Below are positions 1 through 5,043 of a stretch of DNA of 5,743 nt, in pieces; positions within the stretch are counted from its first letter, which is position 1, and each line of letters begins with the position of its first letter. The stretch is from JAMBLL01 sp036985935 (lineage in GTDB: Bacteria > Actinomycetota > Acidimicrobiia > Spongiisociales > UBA5794): NCBI GenBank assembly GCA_036985935.1, contig BTQP01000122.1, forward strand, positions 1 through 5,743, given 5' to 3'. The notes beneath the pieces were generated by a model that worked only from the letters and a program-made list of their open reading frames with translations, was not told the DNA's origin and did no database searches. The position numbers and the translations under genes were made by a program.

Positions 1-279
1 TGCCCGGTGCTCATCCTCGACGAAGCAACGTCGGCCGTCGACAACGAAACCGAGGCCGCCATCCAGAGATCGCTCGCTCGCGTTGGGCACGATCGAACGA
101 TGGTTGTGATCGCGCACCGGCTGTCGACGATTAGAAACGCTGACGTGATCTATGTCATCGACCAGGGTCGTGTTGCCGAGTCGGGAACCCACGATGAGTT
201 GCTCGGTGCCAGCGGCATCTATCGCATGTTGTGGGAGGTCCAAACCGGAATGGCGACATCGGTAGACGGTAGACAGTAG
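1..279 (+). CDS. ABC exporter ATPase, C-terminal end (5' partial)
   Basis: This is the last 92 codons of an ABC transporter nucleotide-binding domain, read in frame from base 1; the true start lies outside the window. Visible motifs in order are Walker B with the catalytic glutamate (LILDEATSAVD, residues 4-14, E8), the D-loop SAVD, and the H-loop histidine (AHRLST, H39), followed by the usual tail (IDQGRVAESGTHDELL). The DEATSAVD and AHRLSTIRNAD wording is typical of exporter-type (MsbA/MDR-like) half transporters, in which the ATPase is fused behind a membrane domain; that membrane domain is not visible, so this is inference. It would act at the inner face of the cytoplasmic membrane, and the substrate cannot be told. 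The last codons and the TAG stop (277-279) are built from a 7-bp tandem array, so the residues VDGRQ are repeat-encoded and probably not conserved. Confidence 0.93.
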   Translation, partial: CPVLILDEATSAVDNETEAAIQRSLARVGHDRTMVVIAHRLSTIRNADVIYVIDQGRVAESGTHDELLGASGIYRMLWEVQTGMATSVDGRQ

Positions 280-302
280 ACAGTAAACGGTAGACGGTAG
301 AA
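261..302 (+). repeat. Six-copy 7-bp tandem array (GGTAGAC consensus) at gene end
   Basis: Six consecutive heptamers: GGTAGAC, GGTAGAC, AGTAGAC, AGTAAAC, GGTAGAC, GGTAGAA, starting at 261, 268, 275, 282, 289 and 296. The third unit carries the stop codon of the ABC gene (277-279). Because 7 is not a multiple of 3, successive TAG or TAA triplets fall in all three sense-strand frames. No function is known to me. Confidence 0.9.
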
Positions 303-322
303 GAAGGGCTAGCGCAACTTAC

Positions 323-347
323 GCGGTGCCTCCTGAAAAGGAGCCGC
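323..347. repeat. Hairpin with GAAA loop in convergent spacer
   Basis: CTCCT (330-334) and AGGAG (339-343) pair around a GAAA loop. The stem is extended by GCGG (323-326) pairing with CCGC (344-347), leaving a 3-nt bulge (327-329) on one side. It lies between the convergent ABC and NAT genes. No T-run follows on either strand, so it is not a textbook intrinsic terminator, but it could act as a bidirectional 3'-end structure. Its right arm shares bases with a 15-bp direct repeat. Confidence 0.45.
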
Positions 348-416
348 AGGCGACCGTACGCTCTACCGAAAGTGAGGCGCCAGCCGAACGTACCGTCAGG
401 CAGCCGCAGGCGACCG
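342..416. repeat. 15-bp direct repeat pair in the 303-424 spacer
   Basis: AGCCGCAGGCGACCG occurs exactly at 342-356 and 402-416, 60 bp apart start to start. The spacer 303-424 contains no plausible gene; apart from this repeat and the hairpin nothing else stands out. I infer that this may be part of a dispersed intergenic repeat family, which one window cannot show. Confidence 0.7.
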
Positions 417-424
417 CACCTCTC

Positions 425-1177
425 TCAGGCCTCCATTGAGAACCAGCGGTCGAGTTCGGTCTCCCAGTCATCGTCGGTCACCGGTTCTTCGGTCCAGGTT
501 CCGTCCCTGCGAAACTTCAGCGTGTCCCTGAGCAGGGTGACACGGTCGGGTCCCCCGGAAAGGAGGCGTGTCGCAAACGGCTTTTTCCTCCAACTCAGCT
601 CGTTGTCGGCCTGCAAACGCTCGGAGTGTTCGGTGTAGTCCTTCATCTCGTGAGGTGTGCGATCGAATTGGTACTGAGGATTCAGCGTGCCGTCGGCCGC
701 GACCTGGGACAATGCGAAGATGCCGTCGCGGCTCTGAATGACATAGTCACCTGAGCCGCCATCCTGTCGGTCTGTGAGGTCAAGGACCAGGGGCCGGATG
801 AAACTATCGCCGAAGCCGACATCCACGAGGTAGGACCGGTCAAGTATCACCTCGAGGGTCAGATGACTCGGCAAACTGGATGGGGGCGGAATGAGAACTG
901 TCGCAAGCAAACGGTGGACACGAAAGCCGAGCCGGGTGAGTAGATCGCTGAATGCACCATTGACCTCGAAGCACCATCCACCACGACCGCGTTCGACGAC
1001 CTTTTCCACCGACCAGTCAAGATCCGTTCGGACCCCGCGTCGCGCATACACGTCCAGGTTCTCAAAGGGCACAGCGCTCAGATGCGCCCGCTGGAGGATC
1101 TCAAGGCCCGCCACGTCGATGGACGGCCGCTCATCCAGTCCGATTCGTTCGAGGTAGGCGTCAACACTGGATCTCAT
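425..1177 (-). CDS. nat: Arylamine N-acetyltransferase
   Basis: A 250-residue cytoplasmic enzyme of the NAT family, which moves an acetyl group from acetyl-CoA to arylamines, arylhydrazines or related acceptors by a ping-pong mechanism through a cysteine. The catalytic triad is visible: C69 in RGGWCFEVNG, H105 in SHLTLEV and D119 in VDVGFGD, with the usual spacing. PFENLDV (residues 37-43) is another family signature. Length is slightly under the usual 260-285 residues, with the shortfall in the C-terminal part. The ATG at 1177 gives the expected N-terminus; there is no Shine-Dalgarno, but a TAACCT hexamer lies 6 nt upstream, suggesting a leaderless mRNA. It is divergent from the next gene and convergent with the ABC gene. 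Some actinobacterial relatives act in sterol breakdown or as amide synthases in antibiotic assembly (RifF); no such neighbours are seen, so the physiological acceptor is unknown. Confidence 0.92.
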   Translation of the reverse strand: MRSSVDAYLERIGLDERPSIDVAGLEILQRAHLSAVPFENLDVYARRGVRTDLDWSVEKVVERGRGGWCFEVNGAFSDLLTRLGFRVHRLLATVLIPPPSSLPSHLTLEVILDRSYLVDVGFGDSFIRPLVLDLTDRQDGGSGDYVIQSRDGIFALSQVAADGTLNPQYQFDRTPHEMKDYTEHSERLQADNELSWRKKPFATRLLSGGPDRVTLLRDTLKFRRDGTWTEEPVTDDDWETELDRWFSMEA

Positions 1178-1183
1178 CCGGCA

Positions 1184-1215
1184 AGGTTAGCCGACTTTTC
1201 GCGACCCCCGGTCAA
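1184..1215 (-). promoter_or_regulatory. Candidate leaderless promoter of the NAT gene
   Basis: On the minus strand TAACCT (1189-1184) fits the TAnnnT -10 pattern and ends 6 nt before the ATG, so transcription would begin at or next to the start codon. TTGACC (1215-1210) is a possible -35, but the 20-nt spacer is longer than the usual 16-18. The -10 is the stronger half of the call. Confidence 0.4.
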
Positions 1216-1220
1216 CCTAC

Positions 1221-1250
1221 TTGAAGGTACTTGAGCTTACATGGTACTAC
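1221..1250 (+). promoter_or_regulatory. Candidate extended -10 promoter of the unknown gene
   Basis: TTGAAG (1221-1226), an 18-nt spacer, then TACTAC (1245-1250) preceded by TGG (1242-1244, the TGn of an extended -10). The hexamer ends 6 nt before ATG 1257, again implying a leaderless transcript. TACTTGA is repeated at 1218-1224 and 1228-1234, one helical turn apart, so a regulator could bind here. The -35 lies 5 bp from the oppositely oriented -35 candidate of the NAT gene. Confidence 0.45.
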
Positions 1251-1256
1251 TGTGGT

Positions 1257-1727
1257 ATGAAGTTCGTCAATCTTCCGTCGGCGCCCGGGTCCGATCCCTG
1301 CCAGGTCTGTCCTCCCTCACAGGGAAGTCGTGCATCCAGCCCGGGCGTCGCGGATGCCACGCTCCGAAGAACAGCGATGAGCCGCACTCGGTTGAGGCCC
1401 GTCCTGGCATCGACCGAGCAGCCCGGCTACTCGCCGGCGCACGAATACGTCAGACGGTTCTGGATTGCAGTCCTTGGACCGGGAGCGGTCGCCGACCTGC
1501 TACGTCTCACCGCCGCCGCACATAGCGGCCGCTCCCTCAAGGAACCCACCCACCTACCGGCGCTCGTGCGTCTCGGGCTCGTCAGGTGGGAGAACGGGTC
1601 GATCTCCGTGGCCGACCGCATACCACCAGTCCCCGATGATCTCGTGCGGCGTTTCCCACCTGCCCTGCGAAGGGCACACGCCCGCAGCCATGTATCGGTC
1701 CCCCCTGCGCTCGTGCCTCGCACGTAG
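1257..1727 (+). CDS. Unrecognised 156-residue protein
   Basis: I do not recognise this family with certainty. The N-terminal 60 residues are polar and Pro/Ser-rich, with a CxxC at C15/C18 (DPCQVCP). Residues 64-142 look like a compact folded domain: YVRRFWIAVLGPGAVADLL, then a second helix and LVRLGLVRW, then a possible beta-hairpin (NGSISVADRIP) and VPDDLVRRFPPALRRAH. This helix-helix-helix-hairpin order resembles a winged helix, so a DNA-binding role is possible but unproven. No signal peptide or membrane segment is seen. Start choice: ATG 1257 is preceded by a good promoter-like sequence with a leaderless arrangement. ATG 1377 (residue 41) is the alternative, keeps the folded region, but has no clear ribosome site. 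The gene is divergent from the NAT gene and ends 42 bp before the rhodanese-MoeB gene, so the latter two may be co-transcribed. Confidence 0.65.
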   Translation: MKFVNLPSAPGSDPCQVCPPSQGSRASSPGVADATLRRTAMSRTRLRPVLASTEQPGYSPAHEYVRRFWIAVLGPGAVADLLRLTAAAHSGRSLKEPTHLPALVRLGLVRWENGSISVADRIPPVPDDLVRRFPPALRRAHARSHVSVPPALVPRT

Positions 1728-1756
1728 CCGCGTCCAGTTCTTCGGTTCACCAGCAT

Positions 1757-1762
1757 TAGTCT
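1757..1762 (+). promoter_or_regulatory. Candidate -10 hexamer before the rhodanese-MoeB gene
   Basis: TAGTCT fits TAnnnT and ends 7 nt before GTG 1770, where no Shine-Dalgarno is present. No convincing -35 is found 16-18 nt further upstream, so this is weaker than the two divergent candidates. Confidence 0.3.
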
Positions 1763-1769
1763 CACGCGG

Positions 1770-2873
1770 GTGAACGACCTGCCCATCGACGCCGCCCCCC
1801 TCGATATTGATCTGTCGCAGTTCGACATGGTCATCGACGTTCGGCCGCACGCTGCGACATCGGCACACCTTGAAGGATCGTCCCTCGTACGTCTCGAGAA
1901 GCTCCTTGCCGATCCTTCGTCGACAATCCCAGACACGGCGACCCGCGTTCTCGTGACCTGCGACATTGGACTCCGCTCATCGATCGCTGTCGAGCGCCTC
2001 AGATCTGCTGGATACATGCAATCCACGTCACTGAAGGGTGGTCTTGATGCGTGGCGCCATGCCGGCCTCCCGGTTGCTGGCGTTGACGGTTTGACGACCG
2101 AACAGCTCGACAGATATGACCGCCATCTCAAATTGGCAACCGTCGGCGCCGTCGGCCAAACGGCACTGCTCAATTCGAGAGCCGTCGTTGTCGGCGCGGG
2201 TGGTCTCGGTTCTCCCGTGGTTGCCTATCTCGCCGCAGCCGGAGTCGGCACCATCACGATCATCGACGACGACACCGTTGACAGTTCCAATCTCCAGCGA
2301 CAACCAATCCATCGGATCGAAGATCTCTCGAGCGCAAAGGTTGATTCGGCTGCAGCTTTCGTCCGTTCGCTCAACCCAGATGTCACTGTCGAGACGCATG
2401 AGACGCGCCTCAACGAAACCAACGCACAAGAACTTCTCGCTGAAGCGACTGTCGTTGTCGACGCATCCGACAATTTCGAGGCCCGGTACGCCATCAACGC
2501 CGCCGCCGTCGCATTGAGCGTTCCTGTCGTTTTCGCATCCGTCTATCGCATGGAGGGGCAACTGTCCGTGTTCGATGCCACACGGGGGCCCTGTTACCGA
2601 TGTGTCTTTCCCGATGTACCCGACGCTTCGATTCCACTCGACTGCCTCACCGTTGGTGTTCTGGGCTCCGTCACAGGGATTCTCGGTTCGATGCAGGCAA
2701 CGGAGGCCATCAAGCTCATCGTCGGACGCGGTGAACCTCTCATCGGGACACTTGTTCTCTACGACGGGTCAACTCAAGAGTTCACAAGGTTGCCCGTTGC
2801 AAAGGACCCGGCGTGCGACGTGTGCGGAACTAGGAGACGTACGGGCCGCGCGGGTGTCCATACCTCACGATGA
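1770..2873 (+). CDS. Rhodanese-ThiF/MoeB fusion, sulfur-carrier adenylyltransferase
   Basis: A 367-residue cytoplasmic protein with a rhodanese domain (about 10-104) ahead of a ThiF/MoeB-type E1-like domain (about 111-352). The E1 domain adenylates the C-terminal Gly-Gly of a small sulfur carrier (MoaD, ThiS or CysO type); the rhodanese supplies persulfide sulfur. Rhodanese marks are IDVRP (22-26) and the active loop CDIGLRS with C64. E1 marks are R118, the nucleotide loop GAGGLGS (142-148), D166, N174 and R177 in DSSNLQRQ, K190 and D234 (SDNFEARY), matching E. coli MoeB at a constant offset as recalled. Four zinc cysteines (C275, C278, C349, C352) are intact, and C292 (DCLTVGVLG) sits where MOCS3/MoeZ-like enzymes have their acyl-disulfide cysteine. 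In mycobacterial MoeZ the order is E1 then rhodanese, so this is the reversed arrangement. No carrier gene is in the window, so the pathway is undecided. GTG start with no Shine-Dalgarno. Confidence 0.9.
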   Translation: MNDLPIDAAPLDIDLSQFDMVIDVRPHAATSAHLEGSSLVRLEKLLADPSSTIPDTATRVLVTCDIGLRSSIAVERLRSAGYMQSTSLKGGLDAWRHAGLPVAGVDGLTTEQLDRYDRHLKLATVGAVGQTALLNSRAVVVGAGGLGSPVVAYLAAAGVGTITIIDDDTVDSSNLQRQPIHRIEDLSSAKVDSAAAFVRSLNPDVTVETHETRLNETNAQELLAEATVVVDASDNFEARYAINAAAVALSVPVVFASVYRMEGQLSVFDATRGPCYRCVFPDVPDASIPLDCLTVGVLGSVTGILGSMQATEAIKLIVGRGEPLIGTLVLYDGSTQEFTRLPVAKDPACDVCGTRRRTGRAGVHTSR

Positions 2874-3492
2874 GCCCATCGGAATTCGCACTCGCGGAGA
2901 CCGCTGATCTGGAGTTGCCTGAACGCGTTGGAGCGGGCGCAGGAGCGACGGCCTGTTTCGCCGGAGGTGGCTGCGAGGGCGTCGGGTCGGGCGACGGGGT
3001 CGTCGTGGGAGGGGCGGCAGTTGTGGTCGTCGTTGTGGTTCCGCCGCCGTTGCGACCTGGTTCGGCCTTCATGAAAACAACCGTGACCCACACGAGTCCT
3101 GCGTCGTCCACCTTGACGCCAACACCGACGTAGTTGAAGTCGCCAAGAATATTGGATCGGTGCCCCGCTGAGTCCATGAACGCCTGGTGCAACTGGTTCA
3201 CGTCAAACCCGACACCAACATTCTCTCCAAGCGTCGTCCAACCGCTGGTGACGCCGGCAAGGCCAGGATTGTGATAGATGCTTCCCTTGGCGGCCATGGC
3301 GGCTGAGTGGGCGCGTGCATCGTCTGCCAGGTCCCAGTACACCTCGAGAGGCGCCTTTCCAGCCGCTGCCCTCGATGCGTTGATCTTCGATACGAACTGA
3401 CCCTCAGCGCCCGCAAAGGCCGGTGTCGCGAAAGCGGCTACGAAGACAGTCGCGATTGCGGTGAGCGTCACAATTCGGTTCATCGTGCGCAT
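2830..3492 (-). CDS. Secreted CAP/SCP-domain protein with Thr/Pro-rich tail
   Basis: A 220-residue exported protein. A Sec signal peptide covers about residues 1-27 (basic start, hydrophobic VTLTAIATVFVAAFA, likely cleavage after AFA). The CAP domain spans about 30-142 and shows the family marks: NASRAAAGKAPL, H74 in YHNPG, E90 in LGENVGVG, and H111 in DSAGHRSNIL followed by YVGVGV. It resembles bacterial YkwD-like CAP proteins, whose biochemical activity is mostly unknown. Residues 148-190 are a low-complexity linker with seven threonines in a row, then Pro-rich. There is no sorting motif or membrane anchor, so it is probably released or held by the linker. Start: ATG 3492 has GGAGGG at 10-nt spacing; an upstream GTG at 3510 overlaps that Shine-Dalgarno and is unlikely. 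The last 14 codons overlap the oppositely oriented rhodanese-MoeB gene end. Confidence 0.9.
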   Translation of the reverse strand: MRTMNRIVTLTAIATVFVAAFATPAFAGAEGQFVSKINASRAAAGKAPLEVYWDLADDARAHSAAMAAKGSIYHNPGLAGVTSGWTTLGENVGVGFDVNQLHQAFMDSAGHRSNILGDFNYVGVGVKVDDAGLVWVTVVFMKAEPGRNGGGTTTTTTTAAPPTTTPSPDPTPSQPPPAKQAVAPAPAPTRSGNSRSAVSASANSDGLIVRYGHPRGPYVS

Positions 3493-3502
3493 GGCAAGAG
3501 AT

Positions 3503-3508
3503 CCCTCC
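3503..3508 (-). promoter_or_regulatory. Shine-Dalgarno that sets the CAP protein start
   Basis: GGAGGG on the minus strand, 10 nt before ATG 3492. It decides against the in-frame GTG at 3510, and against ATG 3483, which would be 19 nt away. Confidence 0.75.
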
Positions 3509-3514
3509 ACGGTA

Positions 3515-3529
3515 AGCAGTCGTACTGCT
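3515..3529. promoter_or_regulatory. Perfect 6-3-6 inverted repeat upstream of the CAP gene
   Basis: AGCAGT-CGT-ACTGCT on the plus strand, a perfect dyad with a 3-bp centre, 22 bp upstream of the CAP start codon and just ahead of its Shine-Dalgarno. The size fits a dimeric repressor operator; alternatively it forms a short hairpin in the 5' leader. Which one applies cannot be told. No clear -10/-35 pair was found in 3530-3588. Confidence 0.35.
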
Positions 3530-3588
3530 ACTTTCCGTATCGGGTCGGTGACGCGGAAGGTTGAGGAAAAGGACCGTGGGGGTGGTCG

Positions 3589-3611
3589 TACTACGTACTA
3601 CGTACTACGTA
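3589..3611 (-). repeat. Three-copy 7-bp tandem array at the aminopeptidase gene end
   Basis: On the plus strand TACTACG repeats exactly at 3589, 3596 and 3603, plus TA (3610-3611). Read in the gene's direction (minus) the unit is GTAGTAC, and the three TAG triplets fall one in each reading frame; the one at 3600-3598 ends the aminopeptidase gene. It has the same unit length, position at a gene end and TAG orientation as the array at 261-302, though the unit sequence differs. Confidence 0.88.
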
Positions 3612-5031
3612 TTTCCATCGCCCTTGCGATCGATACGAGAGTTCGAACACCGAAGCCCGAACCGCCCTTTGTGATGTAGTGATCGGTCTTGTCGGCACGG
3701 GCAGGTCCGGCAATGTCGAGATGTACCCAGGGTACGTCCCCTACGAACTCCGACAGAATGAGTGCGGCGCCAATCGCTCCGCCATAACGCCCCGTCGTGT
3801 TCTTCATATCGGCAATGTCGGATTCCATCGAGCTCCGGTATTCCTCTTCGAGTGGGAGGCGCCACACCTTCTCGCCCGCAACTGTTGCCGCATCCTCCAC
3901 GAGCTGCGCCGCCTCATCGTCCGAGGAGAAGAGACCGGCGATGAGTGGGCCAAGAGCGACGTTGCACGCACCGGTCAGGGTTGCGATATCGACGATGAGG
4001 TCGGGACTCTCCTCAGCCGCAAGCGAAAGACCATCGGCGAGTACGAGCCTGCCCTCAGCGTCTGTATTGAGAACCTCGATCGTTTTGCCGTTATACGCAC
4101 GCAGCACGTCTCCCGGTCGTTGGGCGGAACCACCCGTCATGTTCTCAGTGAACGGGGTGATGCCGACTACGTTGACCACCATCCCGAGAGTGGCGATGGC
4201 CTGAATCGCTCCCAGAACGGCGGCGGCACCGGCCATGTCGGTCTTCATCGCCTCCATGCCTGCAGCCGGTTTGATCGACAGGCCCCCGGAGTCGAATACG
4301 ATTCCCTTGCCAACGAACGCGACCGTGGTCGTCGCGCCGGGTGGGCTGTATCTCATGACCACCATGCGAGCTGGTTCATCCGAGCCCAGGTTCACGGCCT
4401 CGAGACCGCCGAAACCCCGTTCTGCGATCTCATCTTCGTCATATACCGTTACATCGATCTTGTCCGAGAGGCCTTGTGCGATCGCCGCCAATTTATCTGG
4501 AGCCTTATCTCGGGCAGGTCGGTTCACGAGATCTCGAGCGAGTCGAACGCCACTGGCGATCGCCCGAGCATCGTTGATCTCAGCGGACAGATCATCTTGG
4601 GACACAAGAATCATCGTGCCTAGAGTCGGGGTCTTCGGATCCGACTTGTACTCGTCATAGGAGTATCCACCCAACCAGGAGCCGAGAGCGACGGAGTTTG
4701 CGGCACCATCGATATCCACCTGGTTCAGGGCCGTCGCGACGGTCTGGTATCGCGACACGCGGCGAACCGCGTTGCCCGCAGCTCTGCGGAGAGCTTCTGC
4801 GTCGATCTCGTCTCCAAGTCCGACCAGGAGTACCTCCGGTGTCACACCTCCAGGCGTCTGCACAAACACGGACTGGCCCGCCTTCCCCGTGAAGTCCCTT
4901 GCATCGAGCAATGCAGTGAGGTCTTCGAGGTCAGGGGGCAACCCGGGATCACACACGACGATGCGATCGACCAGTACCGGAACGATCAGGACGTCCGCAC
5001 CCGTTGCATCGCCTGTAACGATCTCGATCAT
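3598..5031 (-). CDS. pepA: M17 leucyl aminopeptidase (cytosol aminopeptidase)
   Basis: A 477-residue cytoplasmic metallo-aminopeptidase that removes N-terminal residues, with a preference for leucine, from peptides; family members are hexamers with two metal ions per active site. The variable N-terminal domain covers about 1-150 and the catalytic domain about 155-470. Metal ligands are K242 and D247 (VGKGIVFDSGG), D265 (KTDMAGAAAV), and D324 and E326 in the family signature NTDAEGRL. Catalytic K254 (LSIKP) and R328 are present, so the enzyme should be active. Length is close to the usual 480-500. The ATG at 5031 is chosen because GAGGGG lies 6 nt upstream and MIEIV matches a typical N-terminus; a longer in-frame reading back to 5118 would overlap transketolase. 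Translation is probably coupled to transketolase, 10 bp upstream. The C-terminal residues and the TAG stop fall in a heptamer array. Some family members also bind DNA; nothing here tests that. Confidence 0.95.
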   Translation of the reverse strand: MIEIVTGDATGADVLIVPVLVDRIVVCDPGLPPDLEDLTALLDARDFTGKAGQSVFVQTPGGVTPEVLLVGLGDEIDAEALRRAAGNAVRRVSRYQTVATALNQVDIDGAANSVALGSWLGGYSYDEYKSDPKTPTLGTMILVSQDDLSAEINDARAIASGVRLARDLVNRPARDKAPDKLAAIAQGLSDKIDVTVYDEDEIAERGFGGLEAVNLGSDEPARMVVMRYSPPGATTTVAFVGKGIVFDSGGLSIKPAAGMEAMKTDMAGAAAVLGAIQAIATLGMVVNVVGITPFTENMTGGSAQRPGDVLRAYNGKTIEVLNTDAEGRLVLADGLSLAAEESPDLIVDIATLTGACNVALGPLIAGLFSSDDEAAQLVEDAATVAGEKVWRLPLEEEYRSSMESDIADMKNTTGRYGGAIGAALILSEFVGDVPWVHLDIAGPARADKTDHYITKGGSGFGVRTLVSIARAMEIRST

Positions 5032-5037
5032 GTGCGT

Positions 5038-5043
5038 CCCCTC
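5038..5043 (-). promoter_or_regulatory. Shine-Dalgarno of pepA overlapping the transketolase stop
   Basis: GAGGGG on the minus strand, 6 nt before ATG 5031. Its first two bases are the last two of the transketolase TGA stop (5044-5042), so ribosomes ending transketolase are placed over the aminopeptidase start. Confidence 0.8.

Noticed and set aside
1295..1325. 6-bp inverted repeat TCCCTG...CAGGGA with a 19-nt loop
   Set aside because: It lies inside the coding sequence if ATG 1257 is right, and a short stem with a long loop is expected by chance; it would matter only if translation began at 1377.
1427..2173. 248-codon open frame on the minus strand
   Set aside because: It runs antisense to the unknown gene and the rhodanese domain, has an Arg/Ser-rich composition with no domain signature, and crosses the boundary of two better-supported genes; a shadow of GC-rich coding sequence.
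3040..3052. Run of GTC/GTT/GTG-type triplets resembling a trinucleotide repeat
   Set aside because: It encodes part of the seven-threonine run in the CAP protein linker with mixed codons, which points to protein-level selection rather than a DNA microsatellite.
2870..3133. 87-codon plus-strand frame rich in Gly/Val
   Set aside because: It is the complement of the Thr/Pro-rich linker of the CAP protein, so its repetitive look is only the antisense of low-complexity coding sequence.
3530..3561. Imperfect dyad (ACTTTCCG...CGGAAGGT) next to the perfect inverted repeat
   Set aside because: It has a mismatch in the minus-strand transcript, a 16-nt loop and no T-run, so it is too weak to call as a terminator or operator.
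3679..4623. 314-codon open frame on the plus strand
   Set aside because: It lies wholly antisense to the catalytic part of the leucyl aminopeptidase and has no recognisable motif; long antisense frames are common opposite high-GC genes.
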